In this document: piece after piece, positions 8,944 through 17,515 of the stretch | Numbering within the stretch: the first letter of the stretch is position 1 | How the letters are laid out: each line of letters opens with the position of its first letter | DNA from: Psychrobacter piscatorii | Lineage (GTDB): Bacteria > Pseudomonadota > Gammaproteobacteria > Pseudomonadales > Moraxellaceae | Assembly: GCF_904846415.1 (NCBI RefSeq) | Contig: NZ_CAJHAR010000026.1 | Span: forward strand, 1 to 53,389 | Direction: 5' to 3' | DNA: 53,389 nt | Position numbers and translations under genes: made by a program | Notes under the pieces: model-generated | Told to the model about the DNA's origin: nothing | Seen by the model: only the letters and a program-made list of their open reading frames with translations | Database searches by the model: none

Positions 8944-10662
8944 TTACGCGGCAGATAAACTACGTAGCAAAAAGCGTTGAATCTTGCCACTTGGTGTTTT
9001 TGGTAATTCGGTCACAAACTCGACCTCACGCGGATAGGCATGAGTTGATAGACGTTTGCGCACCAGCTCTTGGATTTCTTTGGCGATTTGCTCGCTACCT
9101 TCGATACCCTCTTTTAGTACCACGTAAGATTTGATCGTATGTCCACGCACTTCGTCTGGCACGCCTACCGCCGCAGATTCTGCCACTGCGTCATGCTCTA
9201 ATACAGTGTTTTCGACATCAGTGGGCCCTACGCGGTAACCTGCCGTAATGATAATGTCATCATCACGCCCTGAGAACCAATAACTGCCATCACTATGACG
9301 CTCGACCACATCACCTGTCAGATAGTAGTCATCTACAAAGGCTTGTTTTTCGTTCCAGCTATAACCACGGAAATAAAACGCAGGTGACTGACTGACGACG
9401 ACTGCTAGCTGACCCTGCTCTCCATCTGGCAGGACATTCATATCATCATCTAGTACCACTAGCGTATGACCTGGTAGCGCCATTCCCATCGAGCCTACTG
9501 GAGATTCGTGTTTTAGCGCATGATGCGCACAGCAAGTCATGCCGGTTTCTGTTTGACCGTATTGATCTTTTACCTGACAGCCCAGATAGGTCTCAACCCA
9601 GTTAACGACTTCGGTGTTCAGTGTCTCCCCTGCCGAGTTCGCGCAGCGCAAAGCGAGTTTGGCATTAGTCTCAAGGTCATCTTCATTGCCGTCTTTATTA
9701 TCAAATACGCCGCTGGATTTCATCATACGAAATGCGGTGGGTGAAGACGCTAAATTGGTAATCTGGTGGCGCACCATAAAGTCACGGGTATTGGTCGCGT
9801 CAAATCCTGCTTCATTAAAATAAGTAGTGATGCCCAGTAGCAGCGGCCCTGTAATGGCATAGTACAAGCCATATGCCCAGCCAGGATCGGCCATGTTCCA
9901 ATATTGATCGTCTTCGCGTAGGTCAATGGCATAACGCATATAGAGGTAAAATGCAGGTAATGCGGCTAATGGAACGCTGACGCCTTTTGATTTACCGACT
10001 GTACCTGAGGTAAACATTTGCAAAAATGGCGCATCCATATCGAGCGTAACGGGTTCCATCGTTTGCGCCTGTGCTGCCATAGACTGGCTATAATGATCGT
10101 CACCCCACGTCTGAGCGTCCTCAGTACTGCCGACCAATACCATTTTGGTTTGTGCGGCCAAATCATCAAACTTGTTGCGATTTTCTACATTGGTAAAGAC
10201 AACTTTGGTATCGGCTTTATCCATGCGATATTTGATCGAGTCATAGCCAAAAGCGGTGAATAACGGCTGATATACCGCGCCGATGCGCCATGTTGCCAAT
10301 ACAACCGTCAGCAGCTCAGGCGTACGCGGTAGCATCGTCGCTACCTTGTCCCCTGCTTTTACGCCATACGACTGTAGTAGGTTAGCAACTTGCGCGCTTG
10401 ATTTATCAAGCTCACCAAAGCTCATGCGCGTGACATTGCCTGTCGTATCTTCGTGTACCAGTGCGGCATTATCCGCGCGGCCATCACGTACATGACGACC
10501 ACAGCAAGCCATATAAGCATTTAGTCGATCATCGACATTCTTGCCAAAAATTTCTGACAGCAATGTATCCATATCAAAATTATTATAATAATCGGTATAG
10601 TTTTTTAGTGTCGTTGAAGCATCTGTATGATTGATGGTAGGAGTTTGAGAGGCGGTGTTCAT
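8944..10662 (-). CDS. AMP-forming acyl-CoA synthetase
   Basis: A 572-residue ANL-superfamily ligase that adenylates a carboxylic acid and transfers it to CoA. The P-loop-like TSGTVGKSKG lies near residue 218. The A8 hinge region YWFSGRDDDIIITAGYRVGP is followed by LPKTPSGKIQR with the catalytic Lys close to the C-terminus. The type resembles medium-chain or acetate/propionate-like acyl-CoA synthetases (AcsM group), but the acid cannot be told from sequence alone. It lies just upstream of the SDR gene on the same strand, which suggests activation followed by beta-oxidation-type dehydrogenation. Confidence 0.88.
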   Translation of the reverse strand: MNTASQTPTINHTDASTTLKNYTDYYNNFDMDTLLSEIFGKNVDDRLNAYMACCGRHVRDGRADNAALVHEDTTGNVTRMSFGELDKSSAQVANLLQSYGVKAGDKVATMLPRTPELLTVVLATWRIGAVYQPLFTAFGYDSIKYRMDKADTKVVFTNVENRNKFDDLAAQTKMVLVGSTEDAQTWGDDHYSQSMAAQAQTMEPVTLDMDAPFLQMFTSGTVGKSKGVSVPLAALPAFYLYMRYAIDLREDDQYWNMADPGWAYGLYYAITGPLLLGITTYFNEAGFDATNTRDFMVRHQITNLASSPTAFRMMKSSGVFDNKDGNEDDLETNAKLALRCANSAGETLNTEVVNWVETYLGCQVKDQYGQTETGMTCCAHHALKHESPVGSMGMALPGHTLVVLDDDMNVLPDGEQGQLAVVVSQSPAFYFRGYSWNEKQAFVDDYYLTGDVVERHSDGSYWFSGRDDDIIITAGYRVGPTDVENTVLEHDAVAESAAVGVPDEVRGHTIKSYVVLKEGIEGSEQIAKEIQELVRKRLSTHAYPREVEFVTELPKTPSGKIQRFLLRSLSAA

Positions 10663-10916
10663 AAGCTAATCCTTTAGCAATAGCAGATAAAATGATATTC
10701 ATGGTTGTAAAATGGTCACATCCTATAGACCGTTTAGTATCTTCGTATTTAACATGCTCTATTAGTAACGCATTTTTACACTTATTTCAATACATAACGT
10801 ATCATTTTTATTTTATATAAATAAGCATGACCTATAATTATTTATCATCAAATTTAAAAAACATTTATAATCATACATTTAAGCTACTTTTGAAGTATTT
10901 TCTCAAGCAGCGATAC

Positions 10917-12035
10917 TTAACGATCAGCACTGAGAAAACCTAGTAAGGCTTTCTCTTCACAGCTTTGATATTTTTTAGTACGACCGCGGCGCGCTTGCTT
11001 GTAGTCATCATAAAATTGCCCTACCAAAAAACGCTCAATAATGATGGGGTGAATGTACGACGCGCGGCATACGGTTGGCGTATTGCCCAGCTCTGCCGCC
11101 ACGCTTTTTACCATATCTGTGACCAGCTGCTGACGCTCAGCGCTTTCTGGTGCGCTGGCAAGTATGCTAGCGCCTGCCGTCGTTTGTAGCTCGTCATATA
11201 AGTAGCTTGCCGCAAGCACACTTGCCATCCATGTACGAAAATCTTTAGCACTATATAATTTGCTTTCGCAGTCCATCCCGCACGTATGCTTACGCAAATA
11301 CTCATTAATATCGCTGCTATCGACAACTTGTTTATGCCCATCGTCATCTAAGTATTTGAATATTTGATAACCTGGCAGCTCAGAGCATGCCTGCACGATG
11401 TCAATCAAACGCTCATCTTGCAGTTCAATATGATGTTCCTTAGCGCTTTTTCCAACAAAATCAAACGCAAGTCCATTATCCGTTTCGCTGACATGCTTAC
11501 TACGTAACGTACTCAGACCATAACTTTTGTTTTGCTTGGCATAGCGGCTGTTACCAATACGAATCAAAGTGGTCTCTAGCAATTTAACAACGGCAGCGAG
11601 TACATTGGTGCGTGACAATGATTCTGCTTCCAAATCTGTCTCGACCTGCGCGCGTAAATTGGGCAGCGCTTCTGCAAAGCCTATCATCGCATCAAACTTG
11701 GCTTGGTCACGGATGTTATTCCACGAAGGATGATACAAGTACTGCTTACGAGATTTTTCGTCGCGTCCTGTCGATTGCAGATGGCCTTTTTCATCTTGGC
11801 ATATCCACACCCCCGACCACATAGGCGGTATCACCAATGCATCAAAACGCTGACGCAATGCTTTGTCTTTGACTGTCTTGCCCGTTGCATCGCGATAGGT
11901 AAAGCCGCGGCCCCAACGTCTACGCTCATAACCTGGTTCGTCGTCACTCACATAACGCAGATTGGCACGGCGTGCGAGACGCTCATAATCATGGCGTACA
12001 TCCTGCGTTGTCGACTGCTCGTTTGTTTTGCCCAT
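10917..12035 (-). CDS. DNA topoisomerase IB
   Basis: A 372-residue bacterial type IB topoisomerase (poxvirus-like), which relaxes supercoils through a 3'-phosphotyrosine link. The N-terminal part holds YERRRWGRGFTYRD and LVIPPMW, conserved in this group. The catalytic domain shows IRIGNSRYAKQNKSYGLSTL (catalytic Arg/Lys region), KDFRTWMAS and the nucleophile in RASYIHP, Tyr327 by my count. GGAAGAG before the ATG supports the start. It is a single gene. Type IB enzymes are scattered across bacteria and often acquired by transfer. Confidence 0.93.
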   Translation of the reverse strand: MGKTNEQSTTQDVRHDYERLARRANLRYVSDDEPGYERRRWGRGFTYRDATGKTVKDKALRQRFDALVIPPMWSGVWICQDEKGHLQSTGRDEKSRKQYLYHPSWNNIRDQAKFDAMIGFAEALPNLRAQVETDLEAESLSRTNVLAAVVKLLETTLIRIGNSRYAKQNKSYGLSTLRSKHVSETDNGLAFDFVGKSAKEHHIELQDERLIDIVQACSELPGYQIFKYLDDDGHKQVVDSSDINEYLRKHTCGMDCESKLYSAKDFRTWMASVLAASYLYDELQTTAGASILASAPESAERQQLVTDMVKSVAAELGNTPTVCRASYIHPIIIERFLVGQFYDDYKQARRGRTKKYQSCEEKALLGFLSADR

Positions 12036-12222
12036 AAAAACACTCTTCCAATAATTTTATGGTTTTAGCATAATCAACTGCGCTTATTTTTGCTGTTTGT
12101 TTGCCACGGACAAAGTGTAATCCTGTGTAAAATAAAGCAGTGATAAAAATAGTGACAAGGGTTCTAAGTGCTGTGCTTTTGAGGCATAATTCAGCACTAT
12201 TCACGACTTAAGTTTATAAAAG

Positions 12223-12675
12223 ATGAACCATTCACCTGTGAAAATAAAGCCACTAACTCTCGCCGATCACGATCTTTGGGCGCACTTATGGCAAAACTAT
12301 CTGACATTTTATGAGACCCATTTGCCATCAAGCACGACGGATACGACGTGGCGCAATCTGCTTGATGATGACATCCCTGTTTATGGATTTGGGGCGTGGA
12401 AAGAGGATGTTTTGGTAGGCATTACCCATGTGGTACTGCATCCCAATACATGGAATACTAACGCATGTTGTTACTTAGAAGATTTATACGTCGCGGATAA
12501 TGTCCGTGGTCAAGGCGTGGGACGTACGTTGATTGAACATGTATACTCCTTTGCTAAGGACAAAGACTGCAACCGCGTCTACTGGACGACACAAGACAGC
12601 AACGTCGCCGCTCGTAAACTCTATGATGCCATTGCGACTCAGACAGACATGGTTCAGTACCGTAAGGACTTATAA
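12223..12675 (+). CDS. GNAT family N-acetyltransferase
   Basis: A 150-residue single-domain acetyltransferase. Motif A for acetyl-CoA binding is VADNVRGQGVGRTLIEHV near residues 90-107, and the later DSNVAARKLYD segment is the usual motif B helix. Members acetylate amines of antibiotics, polyamines, amino acids or proteins; the substrate here is unknown. It is monocistronic with a strong terminator. Confidence 0.85.
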   Translation: MNHSPVKIKPLTLADHDLWAHLWQNYLTFYETHLPSSTTDTTWRNLLDDDIPVYGFGAWKEDVLVGITHVVLHPNTWNTNACCYLEDLYVADNVRGQGVGRTLIEHVYSFAKDKDCNRVYWTTQDSNVAARKLYDAIATQTDMVQYRKDL

Positions 12676-12703
12676 AGAGTGAGCTAGAGAGTGGAGTACC
12701 CAC

Positions 12704-12738
12704 AAAAAAAGCCAAGCATCAAATGCTTGGCTTTTTTT
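12704..12738. terminator. Bidirectional terminator between GNAT and ppnP genes
   Basis: A perfect 9-bp GC-containing stem GCCAAGCAT/ATGCTTGGC, extended by A7 and T7 runs on either side. It sits between two convergent genes and can serve both. Confidence 0.92.
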
Positions 12739-12767
12739 GTTTTTATACTACTTTAATATAAAAGTGA

Positions 12768-13052
12768 TTATTTGCCGTACAGGCATAAATAAGCCGTTTC
12801 GACGTCTACTTTTACTTGAAACTTTTTGTTAGCTTCAACGGTGAATTGCTCGCCAGCATTAAACGTTTGCCATTCACTACTTTCAGGTAATTTAACCGTC
12901 AATGCACCGCTCACCACACTCATAGTCTCAAACTCACTGGTGCCAAATTCATACTCACCGCTTTCCATAACACCGACAGTGGCAGGCTTAGTGGCCGTTT
13001 GAAAGGCAATGGAGGTCACTTTGTCATCAAAATAATTATTTACGCTTGGCAT
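12768..13052 (-). CDS. ppnP: Pyrimidine/purine nucleoside phosphorylase PpnP
   Basis: A 94-residue cupin-fold protein of the former DUF1255 family. E. coli PpnP splits many nucleosides with phosphate to the free base and ribose-1-phosphate. Conserved parts are [13 protein letters not shown] near the start, the core [21 protein letters not shown], and YLCLYGK at the end. I chose the ATG at 13052, not the one at 13070, because AAGGA lies six bases before it and because it gives the family's usual length. The start is 36 nt after the prfB stop, so the two are probably co-transcribed. Confidence 0.92.
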   Translation of the reverse strand: MPSVNNYFDDKVTSIAFQTATKPATVGVMESGEYEFGTSEFETMSVVSGALTVKLPESSEWQTFNAGEQFTVEANKKFQVKVDVETAYLCLYGK

Positions 13053-13088
13053 AATCTTCCTTAATTGCATGTTAGTTGGTATTTTATT

Positions 13089-14184
13089 TTATAGACCTGC
13101 TTTTAGACTGGCTTCGATAAACTGATCGAGATCACCGTCTAGTACCGCGCCTGTGTTAAAGGTTTCAACACCAGTACGCAGATCCTTGATACGAGAATCA
13201 TCGAGCACGTATGAGCGAATCTGGCTGCCCCAACCGACATCGGACTTATTGTCTTCAACCGCTTGTTGTTTTTCCATACGTTTTTGCATCTCAAGCTCAT
13301 AGAGCTTAGCACGCAGCATCTTCATCGCCGTCGCTTTGTTGCCATGCTGACTACGTTCGTTCTGACAAGTCACTACCACGCCCGATGGCTCATGGGTAAT
13401 ACGTACCGCAGAATCTGTCGTGTTTACGTGCTGACCACCCGCGCCAGATGAACGATAGGTATCGATACGCAAGTCAGCAGGGTTGATGTCAATCTCAACA
13501 TTATCATCAATCTCAGGCGAGACGAACACCGCTGCAAACGAGGTATGGCGACCATTGTTGCTATCAAATGGTGACTTACGTACCAAACGATGAACGCCAA
13601 TCTCAGTACGCAACCAACCAAACGCGTAGTCGCCTTTGATCTCGATCGTGGCCGACTTGATACCCGCGACACTGCCAGCAGACACTTCAATCACATCTAC
13701 CTTAAAGCCGTGAGCTTCTGCCCAGCGTGTATACATACGTAGTAGCATTTCGGCCCAATCTTGCGCTTCGGTACCGCCACTACCTGATTGAATATCCAAG
13801 TAGCAGTTGTTTGGGTCCATCTCGCCGCTAAACATACGGCGGAATTCCAAATCGGCTACGCGCTGCTCAGCGCTATCTAGCTCGCTCTGCACATCAGCAA
13901 GCAACGACTCATCTTCTGCCTCTACTGCCAACTCTAGCATGGCAGACGCGTCTTCTAGCGTGGTTTCAAGCGAGACCACCACATCGATGACACCATCAAG
14001 ATGGCTTTTTTCTTTATTAATCTTGGTGGCACGCTCTGGATCGTTCCATAGCTCAGGGTTTTCTAACTCTAAATTGACTTCTTCTAAGCGTTCTTGCTTA
14101 CCATCGAAGTCAAAGATACCTCCGCAAATCCTGCCCACGCTCTGATAAATCTTTAATCTGTTCTTGATACGGATTGATTTCCAT
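13089..14184 (-). CDS. prfB: Peptide chain release factor 2, with programmed +1 frameshift
   Basis: RF2 reads UGA and UAA stop codons and hydrolyses the peptidyl-tRNA on the ribosome. The gene is in two frames: 24 codons from the ATG at 14184 to an in-frame TGA at 14112-14110, then 340 codons in the +1 frame. Skipping one T joins ...RRYL to [13 protein letters not shown] and gives 364 residues, nearly the E. coli length. The anticodon-like SPF motif ([11 protein letters not shown]) and the catalytic GGQ ([10 protein letters not shown]) are intact. A caller that ignores the shift would start wrongly at 14138. ppnP follows after 36 nt. Confidence 0.97.
14109..14124 (-). promoter_or_regulatory. 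prfB autoregulatory +1 frameshift site
   Basis: The minus strand reads CGG AGG TAT CTT TGA C. It has the three classical parts: an internal Shine-Dalgarno-like GGAGG, a slippery CTT-T, and the TGA followed by C, a weak termination context. Low RF2 would favour slippage, the known autoregulation of prfB. Confidence 0.95.
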
Positions 14185-14300
14185 AAATATTCCTGTTTTT
14201 CTAATAAAAATAAATAACGAATACGGCGCTATTTTAAATGAGATTGATCATAAATGGTTGGCTAATTATTCTTGTTCCTACTATTACTAGATTAAGTAAT

Positions 14301-15002
14301 CTAGATTGACCAATCCTCTACTGCCCAGCGATGCGCCAAGGCATGAGCATGTAGCGCCTCATCAGGTGACACACAGATTGCCACATCCGCCCATTCTAGC
14401 AATGGGATGTCGTTTTTGGAGTCTGAATAGGCATAGGTTTTTTCAAAGGTGATACCAGCGGCTTGCTGCTCATTGAGCCACTTATCTAGATGGTAGATCT
14501 TGCCCGCTTGAAAGTTTGGCTTATCGGTCAGCTTGCCTGTATAGCGATTATCTTTGATCTCAAGCGGCGTTGCCAATACATTGGCTGATTCGACGCCAAA
14601 ACGCTTGGCAATGGCAGACACTACAAAGTCATTGGTCGCAGAAATAATCACCACGTCATGCCCTTTCTCAACATGCTGGCACAACGCTTCCATCGCTTTT
14701 GGGCGAATATGTGGCTCGATTTCACTTTTGATATAGTCTTCTCTTAGCTCATCAAGTCTATCAAGCGGCAGACTGCTTAAAAACTGCGCGACAAATTCAT
14801 TGTACTCTGTTGCGTCTAGCGTACCTTCAATATAGTCATTATAAAATTTCTGATTGGCCGTACGGTACTGCGCCTCATCAACAAGGTCATGCTTGACGAT
14901 ATACTCACCCCAAAGATAATCGCTATCGACATCCAGTAAGGTATGATCTAAATCAAATAATGCCAGTTGTTTTTGTTGTGTTTGTGCTTGATTTGCCTGC
15001 AT
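14301..15002 (-). CDS. HAD-IB family hydrolase (SerB-like phosphatase)
   Basis: A 233-residue haloacid-dehalogenase-fold hydrolase. Motif I is FDLDHTLL with nucleophile Asp17 and general acid Asp19. Motif II is IISATND near residue 120, and motif III/IV is YSDSKNDIPLLEWA near 195-208. The helical cap between motifs I and II and the motif spacing fit subfamily IB, with phosphoserine phosphatase and the CicA-like proteins. It probably removes phosphate from a small metabolite in the cytoplasm, but the substrate is not evident. It is transcribed alone. Confidence 0.85.
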   Translation of the reverse strand: MQANQAQTQQKQLALFDLDHTLLDVDSDYLWGEYIVKHDLVDEAQYRTANQKFYNDYIEGTLDATEYNEFVAQFLSSLPLDRLDELREDYIKSEIEPHIRPKAMEALCQHVEKGHDVVIISATNDFVVSAIAKRFGVESANVLATPLEIKDNRYTGKLTDKPNFQAGKIYHLDKWLNEQQAAGITFEKTYAYSDSKNDIPLLEWADVAICVSPDEALHAHALAHRWAVEDWSI

Positions 15003-15084
15003 GGTGAGACCTTATCGTTGGTTGCGAAAAAATATGAAGTGTTGAATGAGATTATATAAACGTAGGAGGCAAGTCTATCTAACT

Positions 15085-15621
15085 TTAGTCAGGCATCGCT
15101 ACTTCTGTTAAGCCTGCTTTGAATTTTTGGCAACGCTCAGCGTAGTGCATGGCTGACATTTTTAGCATCGCTGCTTGCTCATCTGTCAGTGTCTTAACGA
15201 CTTTGGCAGGTGCGCCCATCACTAGTGAGTTATCAGGAATAACCTGACCTTCAGTAATTAAAGCTTTTGCCCCTATCAGGCAGTTTTTACCAATCTTGAC
15301 ATTATTAAGCACCACAGCACCAATACCAATCAAGCTATTGTCTCCGACTTCACAGCCATGTAGCATCGCCAGATGACCGATAGTCACGTAATTACCGATA
15401 GTCACTTTGATACCTGCATCAGTGTGAATCACACTGTTTTCTTGTACATTACTATAATCACCGATATGGATACGATCGTTGTCACCGCGTATCACCGCAC
15501 CAAACCAAACACTGGCCTGATGACCTAGATACACATCGCCCATCACTTGCGCTGAGTCTGCCACCCAACCATTGAACGGTACGGCAAACTCAGGGGTTTT
15601 GTCTAAATATTGATAAATCAT
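15085..15621 (-). CDS. Gamma carbonic anhydrase-like hexapeptide-repeat protein (YrdA/PaaY type)
   Basis: A 178-residue left-handed beta-helix protein. Hexapeptide repeats run from about residue 12 to 140, with the family's VWFGAVIRGDNDRI and NVQENSVIHTD segments and metal-ligand histidines in SVIHTD and GHLAMLHGCEVG. The C-terminal helix packs against the helix of the trimer. The family binds a metal and includes true gamma-carbonic anhydrases and thioesterase-like proteins such as PaaY, so the actual reaction is open. It is transcribed alone, divergent from carA. Confidence 0.88.
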   Translation of the reverse strand: MIYQYLDKTPEFAVPFNGWVADSAQVMGDVYLGHQASVWFGAVIRGDNDRIHIGDYSNVQENSVIHTDAGIKVTIGNYVTIGHLAMLHGCEVGDNSLIGIGAVVLNNVKIGKNCLIGAKALITEGQVIPDNSLVMGAPAKVVKTLTDEQAAMLKMSAMHYAERCQKFKAGLTEVAMPD

Positions 15622-15858
15622 AACGATTCCTTGTCATCTTCATTATTGTTATAACAAACGATCATAAAAATTGGGTCTAGCGTTGCGCTGTTCATTGTGA
15701 CAAAGCCGAATGCGAAAATCTAGCGCTATTAATGGCTGATGAATATCAGGATAATCAAAACTATCATATTTTTGCTTAGGCTATTTTTTAATACGTTGCA
15801 GCTTTTTATAAAGGATCAGCTATTACCTATATAATGACTATTAATCCAATAAATCGGC

Positions 15859-15887
15859 TAGCCATAACTCACTATTTTGTATATAAT
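15859..15887 (+). promoter_or_regulatory. Candidate sigma-70 promoter for carAB
   Basis: TAGCCA (four of six to TTGACA) at 15859-15864, a 17-bp spacer, and a perfect TATAAT at 15882-15887. Transcription would start near 15894, just before the leader hairpin. The rest of the 15622-16120 gap holds the attenuator described next and otherwise nothing I can name. Confidence 0.6.
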
Positions 15888-15904
15888 ACGCAAAATCTGT
15901 GCCT

Positions 15905-15987
15905 AAGCGAGCGGACATGATGCAAGTTACCTATTCACTATCTAGTGGGTTTTGTAGTTTTCATCAATAATGTCTTCTCGCTTTTTT
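15905..15987 (+). promoter_or_regulatory. Candidate carAB attenuator hairpin with U-tract
   Basis: AAGCGAG, GACAT and GATG (15905-15922) pair in order with CATC, ATGTC and CTCGCTT (15962-15983), making a 16-bp imperfect stem with a 2x2 internal loop and a 4-nt bulge. Six T residues (15982-15987) follow. The stem encloses a 17-codon leader ORF. A smaller alternative hairpin CACTA-TC-TAGTG lies inside the loop. The layout resembles a terminator whose folding is blocked by a translating ribosome. Confidence 0.55.
15917..15970 (+). CDS. Putative 17-residue carAB leader peptide
   Basis: The ORF reads MMQVTYSLSSGFCSFHQ and stops at TAA. Its start codon lies in the left arm and its stop just before the right arm of the hairpin described above, so translation would disrupt the stem. 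A GAGCGGA stretch before the ATG may act as a ribosome site. It contains no arginine run, so any sensing would have to work by another mechanism, for example pyrimidine-dependent polymerase pausing. This is inference from layout. Confidence 0.4.
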   Translation: MMQVTYSLSSGFCSFHQ

Positions 15988-16120
15988 GTGGAAAATTTTT
16001 GTGTATCGTCCTTTTGTTACCTCTATATGACAACAGTCAAATGCCGTAAATAAAAGGATACGGAGCAATTTTAGACCAACAAAACATGATGGCACTCACC
16101 AATAATAGCGGAGGCAATCC

Positions 16121-17362
16121 TTGAATTCATCGGTAGAAACACAAGCAATTTTGGCACTAGCAGACGGTACAATTTTTCGCGGTGTCAGTATCGGCAGCCT
16201 AGGTCATCGTGTTGGTGAAGTGGTATTTAATACCGCCATGACAGGGTATCAAGAAATTCTAACCGATCCAAGTTATGCGCGACAGCTGGTCACCCTAACT
16301 TATCCGCATATCGGTAATACAGGCACCAATGCCGAGGATACCGAGTCTGGTAACGGTCACAAAGTATGGGCAGACGGTCTCATCATCCGTGACGCCACCA
16401 TGGCAACCTCTAACTTTCGTAACTCTGAATCACTTAGCGACTACTTACAACGTAACAATACCGTCGCTATCGCTGAAATTGACACGCGTCAATTGACCCG
16501 CCTATTACGTGATAAAGGGGCTCAGAACGGCTGTATCATGACCGCATCAGATGGCGAGACGATCAGCGTTGAAGATGAGCAAAAAGCGATTGAGCTAGCA
16601 AAAGGCTTTGCAGGTCTAAAGGGCATGGACTTGGCAAAAGAATGCTGCACGACAGAAAGCTTTGAATGGACAGCAGGCACATGGGATCTGTCAGACACCC
16701 TACTCAACCGTGACGTGGCAGGTAGCCATGACAGTGGTACTGGCGGCTTCTTTAAGCAACTCGGCACTCATATCGATGCCAAATTCAATGTCGTCGCTTA
16801 TGACTTCGGTAGCAAAACCAATATCCTACGCATGCTCGTCGACCGCGGCTGTCATGTGACGGTTGTACCAGCACAAACGCCTATTGCTGATGTGCTCGCG
16901 ATGAATCCAGATGGTATTTTCTTATCAAACGGCCCTGGCGATCCAGCAGCTTGTGATTATGCCATCGATGCCGTGCGTCACATTATTGAAGAAACAGATG
17001 TACCAACCTTTGGTATTTGCTTAGGTCATCAGCTGATTGGTCTTGCTAGCGGTGCTAATACGATCAAAATGAAAACTGGCCATCATGGCGCTAACCATCC
17101 GGTACAAGATCTAGCGACTGGCACAGTGATGATTACCAGTCAAAACCATGGTTTTGCGGTTGATGAAGACACGCTACCTGACAACGTCAAATCTACTCAT
17201 CGCTCATTATTCGATGGTACCAACCAAGGTATCGAGCTGACCAATAAGCCTGTCTTTAGCTTCCAAGGTCACCCAGAAGCCAGCCCTGGTCCCCATGACT
17301 GCGCGCCATTGTTTGATAAGTTTGCGGAAATGATGGAGCAGTCTAAAACTGCCCAAGCTTAA
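16121..17362 (+). CDS. carA: Carbamoyl-phosphate synthase small subunit
   Basis: A 413-residue glutamine amidotransferase subunit that frees ammonia from glutamine and channels it to CarB for carbamoyl phosphate, the precursor of pyrimidines and arginine. The N-terminal CPSase domain (1-150) contains [17 protein letters not shown]. The class I GATase domain has the nucleophile in GICLGHQ (Cys300) and His384/Glu386 in GHPEASP. Translation starts at a TTG: GGAGG at 16110-16114 is spaced six bases from it and the protein aligns from there with the family. An insert of about 15 residues (near 198-212, SHDSGTGG region) separates the domains. carB follows after 153 nt. Confidence 0.97.
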   Translation: MNSSVETQAILALADGTIFRGVSIGSLGHRVGEVVFNTAMTGYQEILTDPSYARQLVTLTYPHIGNTGTNAEDTESGNGHKVWADGLIIRDATMATSNFRNSESLSDYLQRNNTVAIAEIDTRQLTRLLRDKGAQNGCIMTASDGETISVEDEQKAIELAKGFAGLKGMDLAKECCTTESFEWTAGTWDLSDTLLNRDVAGSHDSGTGGFFKQLGTHIDAKFNVVAYDFGSKTNILRMLVDRGCHVTVVPAQTPIADVLAMNPDGIFLSNGPGDPAACDYAIDAVRHIIEETDVPTFGICLGHQLIGLASGANTIKMKTGHHGANHPVQDLATGTVMITSQNHGFAVDEDTLPDNVKSTHRSLFDGTNQGIELTNKPVFSFQGHPEASPGPHDCAPLFDKFAEMMEQSKTAQA

Positions 17363-17515
17363 ATGATTGATCATAAGTAAATAATAAGCAAACGCTTGAA
17401 TCGTCCACAGCGGTTCAGGCGGCATTAAATAAAGCACGGTAAGTATAAAACGCCATGAGCGTTATCAAAAATAAAGATTACTCAAATTATCACCCAAACG
17501 AAGGTAGCTCTAACT

